DNA from: Saturnia japonica | Lineage: Eukaryota; Arthropoda; Insecta; Lepidoptera; Saturniidae | Direction: 5' to 3' | Assembly (NCBI GenBank): GCA_033032175.1 | Contig: CM065310.1 | Coordinates: 3,658,001 to 3,722,000 of the forward strand | DNA: 64,000 nucleotides | Part shown: piece by piece, positions 28,225 to 41,864 of the stretch | Numbering within the stretch: position 1 is the first letter of the stretch | Layout of the letters: each line of letters begins with the position of its first letter | Notes under the pieces: model-generated | Told to the model about the DNA's origin: nothing | Seen by the model: the letters and a program-made list of their open reading frames with translations, nothing else | Databases searched by the model: none | Program-made: the position numbers and the translations under genes

Positions 28225-31200
28225 ACAATGCATGTATTGCATCAAGAAGTCCAATGTAGCATGTGAACACTTTACAAAACTTTTTTTTATATGAGCCAAT
28301 ATGTTAACATGCTAAGCATATATCAGGAAGACTGGCGTTTAAGCGCGGAAGACACTTATATTAAGTGCTTGGTGACAGACTTTCAGCTAGCCAAAATGCC
28401 CTACTATCATGAGTTTCGAGTATAATAGAGTAAATTTGACCTAACTTACCGGTAATCTTCATAAGGTGGTGTTGGAGGTGGTAGTGCGAAGTAAGGCTGG
28501 AGGTCAGGTTGCGGTTGTTGAGGCTGCGGCTGGAGGTTCGAATCGTCCGGCCGCGGCAGGGTCAACCCTGTGCCGTCAAGCGTTCCGGCGGGGGGAGACG
28601 CCCTCACCCTGTACTGGCAGCCGTTGCCCGCCTGGTAATCAATTCACCCTTTCACTGACATGGATCCACGTATGTATACAAGTTCTATATTTCGAGCACA
28701 TACCAATTACAACTGACCCATCTCGTGCGTTCAATAGTAAAAAAATATAGCGGAATGGCATAAGACATCTAATAAACTATAGTAGTAAACATCTATTCAA
28801 TCTGTTTAACTAACATGGAACTAAGAAAGCTTGCATGTCATATCCACAGAACGTAAATTGTTACGTCGTGCAAATTATGTAAAAACTTAAAAATATGTCA
28901 TACAACTGTAAATTATCATTTCAAATATGTTTTTGATACATATAAACGGTATTGAAACATTTTGCACAACATATTACATAACTTCAACCATACATTTTTT
29001 TTTTTTTCGTTTTTTTTTTTCATACTACGTGCAGCTTTACTTTCTATGTTCTTTATAACTAGAGTAGACCAAAATAATAAAACCAAGGAATCAAATTGTT
29101 TATAGTTTATTTTTGTTATTTCATTTCCTCAGCTTACATACCCTCAATTGATTTAAAGTGTAATCGTATTACCGATTATATTAATCTTATCTCTAAAAAA
29201 GAATCGTTAGTCGTAAAATTGAAATTATGCTAAATCAAGTTAAATTGTTTATGTGAAATATTCGCATAGGTCAAATCTAGTCATAAATAAATAAAATCAC
29301 ATGTACCATGAGAGCACTATACTAACCGTTACGTCAACATGGTGGTGATGGTGATGATGATGGTGGTGGTGGTCCTGACGCGGCCAGTCCGCGGCCAACG
29401 CCTGTTCCGCAGCGGCCAGTAGGCGGCGCGCGTGTCGCCCCTCCCCCTCGACTTCTGCCTCGCCATCCGGTTCGCCTTCTCCTTCCACCTCTACCTCCAC
29501 ATCCCCATCGGCGTCGAGATCACCCTCTCCATCGCCGCACTTCGCAGATAAAACTTCGTGCGACTTTTGTTGCATAACCTGATAAATAAAATCAAGATTA
29601 AGTACTCTGGACTCCGTTACTCAAAAAAGTTTTTTGTGTTCTAGCTATATTTATTGAAACGATTATAAAATAGAAAATTTCAAAGAGAATGTACACTTTT
29701 TCCTACACAACTCTCCAAATAAGAAAAGTAAAAAACAGGACATAATTATACATCTTGCTAAATAATACTTGCTACTTTTGAAAGATGCCATTGTAAAATG
29801 AAAAGTAAAAACTAAATTGATATATTATAATATGTTACGTTGAAGATTTAATTAATAGTTAAATTTGTTAGCCCTTTCATTTGGCATTAACAATATTATA
29901 AACTAGCTGACCCGCGCAACTTCGTCTGCGTCATATAAGAGAGAGAAAGGGTTAGAGAGAGTTGGTCGTAGGCATTGTATTATATTAGGTGCCGGCCTCC
30001 TCCCACATTATTCCGCATAGTAAAAATGCGCTCGCGATACGTGATCATTATTTTGCTGCAGAGTTATTTTAAAACTGTGATATCTCCTAAGATATTTATT
30101 TAAATCAATTACTGTAAAGGGCAATTTTGTTCAAAATAAATTACTTGTGATGAATAACGTATTTATTTCGGTAAGGATCAATACCATGTATATAAAAATA
30201 CCTTCGCAAATAATTCATTATTTTAGAACAATTTTATTACCATAAAAAAGTTTATATTGAGTAAACTTAAAAGATAGTCTTATGCTGTCGCGAACTTTTT
30301 AAGATAAACAATTCTGTTACACACTATTTCCCCCGTTTTTGCAACATTCTTCATTGATGCTCCGCTCCTATTGGTCGTATCGTGAAATATATAGCCTATA
30401 GCTTTCCTCGATAAATTGTATATCCAAGCTAAAACATTTTTTCCATTCGAACCATTAGTTCCTGAGATTAGCATGTTCAAACAAACTCTTCAGCTTTATA
30501 ATATTAGTTCAGATTATAGAGTCAGCAGTGTTATTGATCAATATGATAGTATCATTATTTAAAAGTCGAAATGTGGTTAAAAAATCTTATTGAAGTGATC
30601 ATAAAATCGAAATATTAATATTATATGTAAGGGCAAGCTTGTCTAAGGGTTACCAACCCTACTGTTAGTTGTTAACACGATAAAACGGAAAGATCAGTGG
30701 AATGAAAGATAATAACCTGCAGCACGAGGGAACGCAGCTCGTTGGGAGGGAGCGCGACCAGTGAGGGTACCTCTCGCTGCAGGTACGCGAGGACAGCGCC
30801 CAACTCCCGCGCGTCCACCGCGCCACTGCCCTCCTCACCGCTCTGACAATGGAAAAACATACATCAAACTAGACATCACTAGAAACGATTAAATAAATAC
30901 CTTTAAAAATACCAGAATAGACGAATACGAAACAATAATAATATATTATCTAATGTAAAAGTATAAGGTCAATATAAAGTACATACAGGGCATGAATAGG
31001 TTGCCCAATTTATAAATTTAAATAAACTTACGGTACACTACACTTTTCTATTAGAAATTCCTATGAAATGTTAACTTTAAAATTACTGTCCAGAAAAGTA
31101 TGTATTTTCGACTCGTCAAGATATTCCAGGTTTCATCATCATCATCATTTCAGCCGAAAGACTTTCACTTGCTGGAGGGAGATAGTGCTCCCCCAAAGAT

Positions 31201-34200
31201 CGGCCATAACGACCGGTCCTGTGCTGCCCGCATACAAGGGCTTCCCGCTACCTTTACCAGCTCGTTGGACCACCTTGTGATGGGTCTGCTCACGCTGCGT
31301 CTTCCAGTACGTGACCGCCGCTCGAGAACTCTTCGGCCCCATCGGCCATCCATTCTATGAGCTACGTGGCCCTACCCACTTTCACTTAAGTCTAGAGCTA
31401 TCCTTAAGGCCATGTCGGTGACTATGGGTCTCCTGCGTTTATATGGTTTTTTCAAGGTTTATATATGGATACAATTATAGGTATTCCTAAAATTTTAAAT
31501 TAAAAAGATCCTGGGATTTATATTTTGTTTTAGGTCATTAGAATATATTTATGTTATGTACCTGAGACATGTAGCCTTCAGACCTTTGTGATATATCTGG
31601 CACATACTGTTGTTGTTGTTTCTTTTGCTGCTGAAGTTGTTGTTGTTGTTGCAACTGCTGTTGCTGGTGTAGTTGCTGTTGCTGTTGTAGTTGTTGCTGC
31701 TGCTGCAGTTGTTGCTGCTGTTGAAGTTGTTGCTGCTGGTGAAGTTGTTGTTGTTGTTGCTGTTGCAACTGTTGCTGCTGAAGTTGTTGCTGCTGGTGTA
31801 GTTGTTGTTGTTGTTGGGCCGCTATATGTTGGTACTGCTGCTGTTGTTGTAACTCTTGCAGTTGGTGCTGTAGAATTTATATGTATTTTATATATACTAA
31901 ATATTAAATGTTATTAAGTTCTAAGTTAAATATTGAATAGTTTATCATATATTTATACAAATGGTTTATCCGTACCTAATATACTTTCTATTTACGATTA
32001 TGGCAGATATTGCAAACTACAATATACCGGATTTTTCTAACAATAACTATACTACTCATATTCACCTGAATAAAAAAATCTAATAATGGAACTAATATAT
32101 TACAGTAATTAATGTTGTTCTAGAATATTCTGTATGTTTGTAATCAAATGAAATCCGACCGATACAACTCCTCACACCTCGCCAATGTGCTGATCGAGCC
32201 GCTGTATTGCGTCGAGAAGTAAAAACTTGCACCCAAACTTAACGCATTTACGAGACAGTTTCCCACGAGGACGCTCGTGTATTGTTCTTTTCTATAATAC
32301 GGTTAGTTCATTGAATAACTTTTCTGAGTAAGTCGAGAAGGACAGTGTTTAAGTTTAAATAAGAGTTTAGAACATATCCTAGATTAGATAAGGTATGTGT
32401 CCCTGGTAACGCCATAGCTCCATTAATGCGGCATCAAAATTAATTATTCCAACATCATCTTAAAACTCATGTTGTCCGCTATTGACAAAAGTTGGGGGAA
32501 AAAAATCGTAATTTTTTTTAATCTCTTTAAGAATTCCATCTATACCAATTAAAATATTATATTCCAGGCGCCATTTGTTACAAAATTATTTAACTGACAT
32601 GGCAGCTCTGTTAGTTTATTTGTTTACACGCTACAATTTGCAAAATATGCACATGGGTCAGATAGTTTTATTATATTACTTGTTTCGTATTACACAAAAA
32701 TTATGGCACCAATTAACGTGCAATTTTAATTTGGTAAATAGTGCCGTGCTGATGAATAAGGTAATAGAGTGCTATGTGGGTTATGACATCACCAGTAATA
32801 TATGTATTTCATTTGTTCTTGTGAAACATCGATAACGTCAAAAGAGTTGTCTTTATTCAAACGAAATTTTAATAGCAGAATTTTTCATATTACATATTTC
32901 GTCGTTAAATGAAATATCATCTGTACTGTTTTCTCATTATTTAAATATTAGGTCGGGGAAAGTTTCTTCACATTTTTACATGAAAACTCAAGAAATTTTT
33001 TCACAGATTATTTACGGTTTATATGTGCCGTTTTGTTCGATGACTTGTAGGTAGAGACATGATCCCGTTGCTGTAGAAACGTTGGGACTTCTGATAAAAA
33101 AAACGCGACAAATAGTTTTGGCAGTTCTCTCTTGATGTTAACCTTACAGAACCTAAAGAATTCTAAAGAAACCCAAATAAATGAAAATCTGAAGGTGCAA
33201 GGGTCAGGGCTATATGGTGGATGAACTAACACCTCCCAGCCAAACTCTCTTAATTTTTGCTGAGTGTCTAAAGATGTTTGTGGTATAGCGTTATTGTGAT
33301 GAAAGATCACACCCTTCATCTTGATCAATTTCGGCCACTTTCTCTCAACTGCTTCCTTTAATCTCATCAGTTGTTGGCAGTAGAGATCCGAATCGATGGT
33401 TTTGCCGGGCGGTAAAAGCTCATAATGAACAATGCCCTTTCAGTCCCACCATACCCACAACATTACCTTATTTCGAGATAGCCCAGGTTTAGCCACAGGT
33501 CTGTGAAGCCTGGCCGATCTTAGACCACGACCTCTTTCGCACGTTCTTGTCATACGTGATCCACTTTTCATCGCCAGTTATCAATCTCTTCAAAAACGGC
33601 TCGGTTTCATTACGTCTCAATAATGAATCGCAAATGAGTACACGGTTCATTAGGTTTCATTCAGTGAGCTCGTGTGGCACCAAATATCGAGCTTTTTGGT
33701 ATAGCCAACTTTTTTCAAATGGGTTAAAACTGTTTTGTGGTCAATTTCCAGTTCTTCAGCTACATCGTAACTACAGCTATGCCGATCTTGCTCCACTTTT
33801 TTAAAAATGGTTTCTATTTTATTCGTAACAGGGCGACCAGGGCGAGGGGTATTTTTAACATCAAAATTTCCGGACTGAAAACGTTTCAACCAACTTTGTG
33901 ATACTCTTACTGACACCGCATTAGGTCCATAAACATCACAAAATTTTTGCGCTGCTTGAGTTGCATTTTTGCTCTTGTTGTAATTTTAAAACATAACGAA
34001 TTTCTTCATTAGATTCACTCATTTTACATAAAGAAAAACAAATGAAAAATAGAGGAAAACAATTTTTTTTTTTTTTTTTTTTAATGTAACCTTTTTAATG
34101 TTACCAAAACCAGCCAGATACAAATAGTACAGCCAAAGAAATTTTATAACAAGTTTATACATAAGTTATGCGAAAACACTTTTTCCCCGACCTATTATAT

Positions 34201-37200
34201 TTTTTTTAAATAATATCACAGTACTCGCCAATCTTTTTGCGCAAAACACATGTTTAGGTATCAACGGGACGTAGAGAAAGGTGTGGGCGGGACACGCCCT
34301 CCCGCGCACTCCCCTCCACCCGCTTTGGCAAGGTTGCTGCACTGTGTATTAATTAGTGTGTAAATATTGGCGAGAACTGTACTTAATAGAATTTCATACC
34401 TGACTGAGGTTTGAAGCGAGCTGCTGTACTGGAAACAATTGCTGCGGAGGTGGATACGGCGGCGTCGTAGGTGAGTGAATGGTTGTTACGCCTGTATTCA
34501 ATATATATATATTTTTTTTAATACTTAAAATATTTATTACATATTATATTAATTTAATAGATTCGATATATTACTTTGTCTTTGTGTTACTATATAATAA
34601 TTATAATACTATATACAGTGTAAACTCTTTATAACGAAACTCAAGGGACTGAGAATTTTTGTCGTTATAGAGAGTTATCGTTATATGGAGTGAACAAAAA
34701 AACTACCAAATTAACAAGAATTTTTAATATGTCTTAGATAATAAATGCTTATAAATTATTGTTCACACATATAGTCTGATAACTTTGTCTGACGTTTTTT
34801 GCTATGCCAGTACTTGTTTTGTATTATTTTATGTATTCTATTCATATCTAGATATGTGGTGGAATCGTCTTCCTACACATTTCTTCGTAATAGAGAATGG
34901 CGTATCGCTATAAAGAGTGTTTCAATATGTGGGTTTTAACGCAAACCAACCAAGTTGGGCTCACTTCAACGTTATAAAGGATAACGTTATAAAGAGTTTA
35001 CACTGTATATATATAGATACTGTATGAATTAGTATGTGATTGCAAATACTAAGCAATTATGATAGTGTTACTAAAAATAAGGTTATTCGGCAAAGTGGAC
35101 GTCCAGCAGCTAATACTGAATATGTGATTATGTACAAGTTTGATGACTACAAAGTAAAAAAGAAACAAATAAGTCATTATCAAATAATAAAAGAAATGTT
35201 AAGTACAAATTAATTTGCGGTATGCAATATGTTGTTACATTGTTTCTGTAATAAATGTAAAGATAAACATAAAATAAATCCCTTTGTTTATAATAAGTAT
35301 GGGCCGTTATTTACCAAGTTCGAATCAGACGCCGAACATAACAGTACAAAAAGCACAATTTAAGACAAAATACACAAATTATGTTTTCAAAACACAAAAC
35401 ATTACCCTGTATCGTGTTAATTGTTATTTTGATGAACGGAACACATACATAATATGTACATGAAGCACACGTTATATTTTGTTAAGTTACGTTGAGCGCA
35501 AAGTGTAACTTGCCTTGAGCGCAGAATTGTAGGTCGAGAGCGTGCAGCGCCGACGTGGCGAGCGTCGGTGGACCTTCACACAATAACCACTGTTTAGCCC
35601 AAACTTATAATAGTCTTCAGCTACATAGCTTTCTCTTAGATATAGCTTATATGAATTCATTTAAAGACAAGTTGAGAATGTCAAGATATATTAATACATT
35701 GTTTTACTGGTCACTAAGTTAACTGATTGGATAATTTAGTCCACACATCTGCGCGCATAAGTTTGTCAATTCAAAAATTGTGCTTAATAACAAAAAAAAA
35801 AAACTTATCGATGTAAGAGTAAAAAAACTTAAACTGGTTAAAAAAACACTCATTCATTTATTTCTCATAGAGATTGTAACACGCATTAAACGAACGTAAA
35901 ATGACTAAACATTAAACTAGCAGTTTGCTTTTAATTCTATCACAATAAACAAATAATATAAAATAGATTAAATAATATTGAGTTTTTTTTTCAAGACGAC
36001 ATCCTACTCTGTCTGTTATAAAGTCAATATTACCATAATTGTTATTATTATTATCTGTTAAACAAGCTAAATTATTATTAAAAAGAAAACAAAAAACTCG
36101 ACTACAACAACAACACCTGACTGAAATATTTTTTTAATTCTATTTTTGATTTTTATTTCATTCCCAAACGTTATACTTAAATATTAAATAGCCTTAGTCA
36201 TTACCACAATTATGATTAAACTAACGACACATTGTATGCTAAAATCCATCAAGCCGTGTAGGCCACATAATGTGCCAAGGAAATAGACATACATACATAC
36301 TCTCGAAAAACATAACCGTCCTTTTTCGCAGTAGGGTAAAAATAAAATAACAATGAAGGATTTCATATAAATAACGCTGTGAAGGTTTGAACACTTACTA
36401 GTTTTGAACGATGAAGGGAATTGGTGGTAATGCTGACCTGACGGGTGTGTTAAGTCGAGAGACAGCGCCCTCTCGGTGTCCAGCAGTGTTTCATTACGCA
36501 GCTGAGCCCCGAGAACATCCACCCTCTGCAATCATACACATTTTATAATGCTATTCATTCCAAAACAACCCTTCTAAATTCAATGCGGACAATACGAAAT
36601 TTATTGTATACTTATTATTTTATGCACAAATAAATTTATCAAATAATAGTTAATCCAGTATGTGTTTTTAGTGTAAGTATCGAATATTATATCTTGCATG
36701 TCAGTGTAATGTTGCTCATGCGCAGACAATCAAAACATGCAAATCACAAAAATAAATAAATAAAAGATACATTTTGACATATTAAATTGTTACGAATTTT
36801 ATTTATTAGATTAATTGAAATCAATGACAGGAGATAACGAAATAAGGAAGTGACAAAAATTGTATTTGTTTGTCTTAAAAAAAAACAAGTTTCTGAATTC
36901 TTATCAACTCGATCTACTCTTATAAATATGTCATTAAGTAATAACTCATTATTTTAAGAGTAAATAATGACTTAGGTAAATACTGATTAGGATAAATATG
37001 GATAAGGGTAAACACTGATTAGGGCAAATTCCGATTAGGGTAAATGCTAAATTGCGGCATTTACTCTAAGTACTTTATATATTTATTATTTTAACTTGTG
37101 AAGTTATTAACGTGTATTATTTAAGTAGTTCGATTTGAATTTCGTATTATGAAGTCATCAGACAATAGATGTGCAAACACCAAAACTACAACATAACATT

Positions 37201-40200
37201 GGTAAAACAATGTATAAAGACACATACATACACTTCAAAATTATACGGCAAATCAGGTTTAAATAATTAAATATATGGGGACCTGTACAATCTACATACT
37301 AGTATACAAGTACATACATGTAATTTAGCTACCACCATCATGGATTATAAAATAATACTTAAACTACGGAAACAGTGTGATTTCATTATTGATTGAATGA
37401 CAACTCACAGTATGTTTATTTTTAATGTTGCATTTAATTTTAGCTTTCTTGTTAGCATCCTTCCAGGTAAAGCCGGGGGGCAGTGATACCTTAGCCATGG
37501 CGTGCTGGCATATCTACACCGTGGGAAGCAAGCACATACCAATGATAAATGACATTGTGAAAGCCAAGAAATCAGACGGAAAGATGAATATTCAGTAAAT
37601 GAACAAAGCATGTATATTTATTCACATATTATAGAACGCCATCATATTATGCAATTGATTAAATTCAGCAAATATAATATATTTCTTTATTAGTTTGATA
37701 AGAACACATGTTATAAACAAAGAGAATCATCGAAAAACCTTCACCACAATTAAAACAGAACCTTCATTCGTTGTCAAAGTGTGACAATGGTCTGTTTTGA
37801 TAACACAATCACTCTGTGAGGCGCATGGAGAATTAAATTATAGGGCGTGCAAAGAGCAACGAAGGTATACTTTATTTCAGTTGAAGTTAATAAAAAAAAA
37901 CGAACATGGCTGACAACACCACCCATAAAAACCATAGAATAAAATTTCAATACAGGCAAAGTCCTCTATTTACATTGTTTCGAGTAATACATTCTTTAAA
38001 CCGATGGTTTAATTTATATCGTTTATTTTTTCCATTGTCACAATTTCATTATGTATTTAATTTTTTTTTACTCAATAAGTATGTAACAAAACTAATTGAT
38101 TAATTCTATAAATAAATATTAAAAGAACTTTGTGTAATTTAGCATATAGTTGTTTTGAATAATTATGAAAATACAGTTTAAAGCCCTTTTAGAACTTAAC
38201 CTCTGTATTTGTATGGAAATGTATGAAAACACAAAAGATATTTGACTTACGTCGCGTAATTCGAGAACTTAACATGCCTTAAGTAAAAGGACTTCCTGTA
38301 GTGATGTAAATTGTAATAAGTGAGTGTTTACTGTTAGTTATATTCAACTGAAATAAGTAAAAATAGAGTCACGAAGCGGTTATAGAGCACTTACGTGGTC
38401 GTCGAGTATGTCTGGCGGCGGGGGGAGGTGGTGGTCGGAATGGGGGGGCGCGAACCGCTGCTTGCGCGCGCACTTGTGTTTAGCGAGCGCGGCAGGCGCG
38501 GGCGGGTGTGCGTGTGCGGGCGTGGATGTGGGTGCGTGCGCCGCTGCAGGCGGTGCGACGAGCGCGGTAGCAGCAGCGTTGGCCACAACCGCCTGTCCCG
38601 TCGCGGGCGCACCGCCTTGCTTCTTACGCACCGGGACCACACCACGTTCTATATTGTACATAGTATCATTTAATATATTTGTGTTAGTAGATAAACAAAC
38701 ATAGTTCACGTATAAGGGTTCTATAAATAAACTCAGGCACAACTAAGCCATACATCTTCCTTATGGTAGTATGCTTTTTTTTTTTTTAACTTAGCAAGTC
38801 AGGATGAGGACCATCAGTATGTAATCAGATTAAGCAATGTAGATTATAATGCAATGTACACTCAGTGTGTGAGTTGACAGTATGTATGTTTAAAAATTAA
38901 AGTTAATTATACCATTTCAATTTCTTTATTGTCTCGATGACAGTTCTAATTTGATAGTTGTAGTGTTGTGACCAAATAAGTAATGATATCGATTGCATAC
39001 ATTTACGACAATGAGGATTCATCAGATTTTGATTAAAATAAATAAAGATTACCTGTCGTTATAATTATTTCGTTTCATTGTCGAGTACCTACCTATATAC
39101 CTACTTATTTTACAACAGCTTCGAAAATTTTGAAGAAGTTGGCATTATCAATCAAGAATTAATATGTTTAACATCTTGTAATGAAATATAATATTAGTTA
39201 ATAAATTTGTACAAAAGTATCCGGCAGTAGTTTAGCTTCTTAAATTTTGTAAAAAAATATCGGGTCTGTTATCGTGTTACGTTTATCGATATAGCTTCCC
39301 TATCAGTTTCTCGGACTCTGGTATAACGTTGTATGTGTGGAAAGACGCTCGTTCAGGTTTTCACAGGAGCTGTCATCGAGAAAATAAAGAAATGGAAATG
39401 GTACAAATAAATAATAATTAAGTAACAGGTATTATTTTCTACTTATAAAGTGTTCAAACAGTTTCCAACAGTTTATACTCTTCCGGTTTCAGAGAATTGT
39501 CCGATTTCGAATACACACCTTTTATAATATTACTAGCTGTGCCCCATGGTTTCATACATGTTAAAATTTTGGAAAGGAACCGCCTTACACCAATTTAGAG
39601 GGTGAATTTTTAAAATCCGTTGTTAGCCAGATGCCTCCTTCATATTGACTATCTGTGCGTCGAATTTCAGACCAATCCGTTCAGTGGTTTGAGCTATGTG
39701 TTGATAGTTACTCAGTCAGTAAGTCACAGTTTTCTTTTATATATATTTAAATTAAAAGGATATCAGAAAAATTCTGCTAAAATGTAAAGACTTACCGTCG
39801 AGGTAGACCTTGGCGAAGTTGGCGGGCAGGTCGGAGGTGGGTGAGGGTACGTGCGCGGGATTCGTCTGCATCGCGAGCAGGGCGGGGTGTGGCCCGTGCG
39901 GTTGCGGATGCGGGTGCGCGGGGAGGAGAGCACGCGACGCGGGTGCACCGGGCGCGGGTGCATGCGCAAGACCGAGCGCGGCCGCCTGCACTGCACTCAG
40001 ACCGGTACTGTCTTCAGCGGTCACCGCGTTACCTGTTCACAATATATTTTTAAAGCAATGATGACTTAGTGGTACGAGTCACTGCGTCAATCGAAGTGCA
40101 TTCGAGTACATACAATAAGCCCTTAGCATTCAGTAATACTTTTTGGCGGGATCCTGAAGTGACATGTTTTGGTTTTTATTTTTAATTCATTTACTTAGAT

Positions 40201-41833
40201 TTTTAACCCTATATTATATAATATTGGTAGCATTTTGTGTGATATAGTTTGTTGGTTGTGCGTACATATGTGAAGTGAATTATAAATATAAAATACGAAC
40301 ATGCATTTTGAGATGTCACAAAAACTCCCTAGATAGTTCTAACACATATTCTAGACGACATATCCTCAGTGGTATTGAAAAAATGCTCAGGAGCTCTAAG
40401 CGACGAAATAGCGAAAATGATGAACAAATCTCTGAAGGATGGAATAGTGCCAGCTGACTGGAAAACGGCAAATGTAGTATCGATTTATAAAAAAGGAAAT
40501 AAATTACTGCCCGTCAACTATAGGCCCATAAGTTTGACCAGTGTATTGTGCAAAACCATGGAGATGATGATAGCTTGCCACATAAGAGAATTTCTAATAC
40601 ATGAAAAGATTACCCTGGATGAGCAGCATGGTTTCATCCCAAAACGATCTGTTACAACCAATTTACTAAATTGCTTAAACGAGTGGACACGGAACCATAG
40701 TAATGGACAGCCAACAGATATCATTTACTTGGATTATGAGAAGGCATTTGACCGTGTTCCTCTGAAACGCCTCATACACAAATTGGAACACCTTGGCATA
40801 CGTGGAAGCATTTTAGCCTGGATATGCGACTTCCTTTCTGGTAGAACGTTTCGGGTGCGCATTGGCGAAGTCATGTCCGATCCGCGAAGTGTCCTCAGTG
40901 GCGTTCCCCAAGGTTCGGTGCTTGGTCCATTGCTCTTTATCTTGTTCCTCTCAGACTTGAAAAGTACTCTGCAACTACCTTTTTCGCTTTTTGCTGATGA
41001 TACCAAATTTTTTGCTAACCCTCGAAGCAACTGGCGAGCTATACAGAATGACCTTAATGCGATTTTTAAGTGGACTCATTACTGGCTTCTAACTTTAAAT
41101 GTGAATAAGTGCTCCGTGCTACACATTGGTAGTAATAATCCTTGTCAGATATACTATCTTGGTGGTGAACAATTAACCGCAGTTGAAACACAAAGGGACT
41201 TGGGAGTTACAGTATCCAAATATCTTAAATGGGGAACTCATGTGCTTGGGGTTGTGAAGAAAACTAATTCGATCCTTTATATCATTCGCAAGGCATTTAA
41301 ATTCCTAACAGCTAAAACTTTTATAAAGTTATACAAGACCTATATTAGACCACTTCTTGAACATGCTTATATTATCTGGGATCCCTACTTCAAAAAAGAC
41401 ATTAAGCTCATTGAAAATGTACAGAGAAGGGCTACTAAGATGGTGTATGCAATGCGTAACTTACCCTATGAACAGCGCCTCATAAACCTTGGCCTTACCA
41501 CACTAGAACACCGTAGAAAAAGGGGCAGGTTAATCGAAACTTATAAAATCCTCACTAATTATTACGATGTGCCCAGCCTTAAAGATATGTTTAAGTCAAA
41601 TGAAAATAAACACCTACGAGGTCATCTCTTGAAACTTTGGGAATTCCCAGCAAAAAGAAACCCAATGAAGCAGTTCTTGCCTAACAGAGTGGTCACAGCA
41701 TGGAACAAACTTCCAGAAAAGTTGTGATGGCTCCTACCATAACCTCCTTTAAGAGCAGATTGGACAAGGAAGATATCTCCAAGCTATTTGAATCGCACGC
41801 ATCAGCTAATTAGCTGCTAGTGTGTCTTACCAA

Positions 41834-41864
<31 letters not shown>

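Noticed and set aside
29337..29375. GGT/GAT microsatellite
   Set aside because: It reads as an uninterrupted His run in a phased mask exon, so I annotate it as coding.
31145..31360. Overlapping 60-86-codon frames on both strands
   Set aside because: They lie in a common lepidopteran retroelement remnant with CATCATCAT and GACCGGTCCTG wording.
31588..31917. 109-codon plus-strand frame rich in Val and Ala
   Set aside because: It is the antisense of the Gln-rich exon 12; CAA/CAG tracts read backwards give Val/Ala.
38380..38742. Several overlapping frames on both strands at the Ala/Pro/His-rich region
   Set aside because: Only the minus-strand frame with RGVVPVRKKQ fits splice sites and phases; the others follow from high GC.
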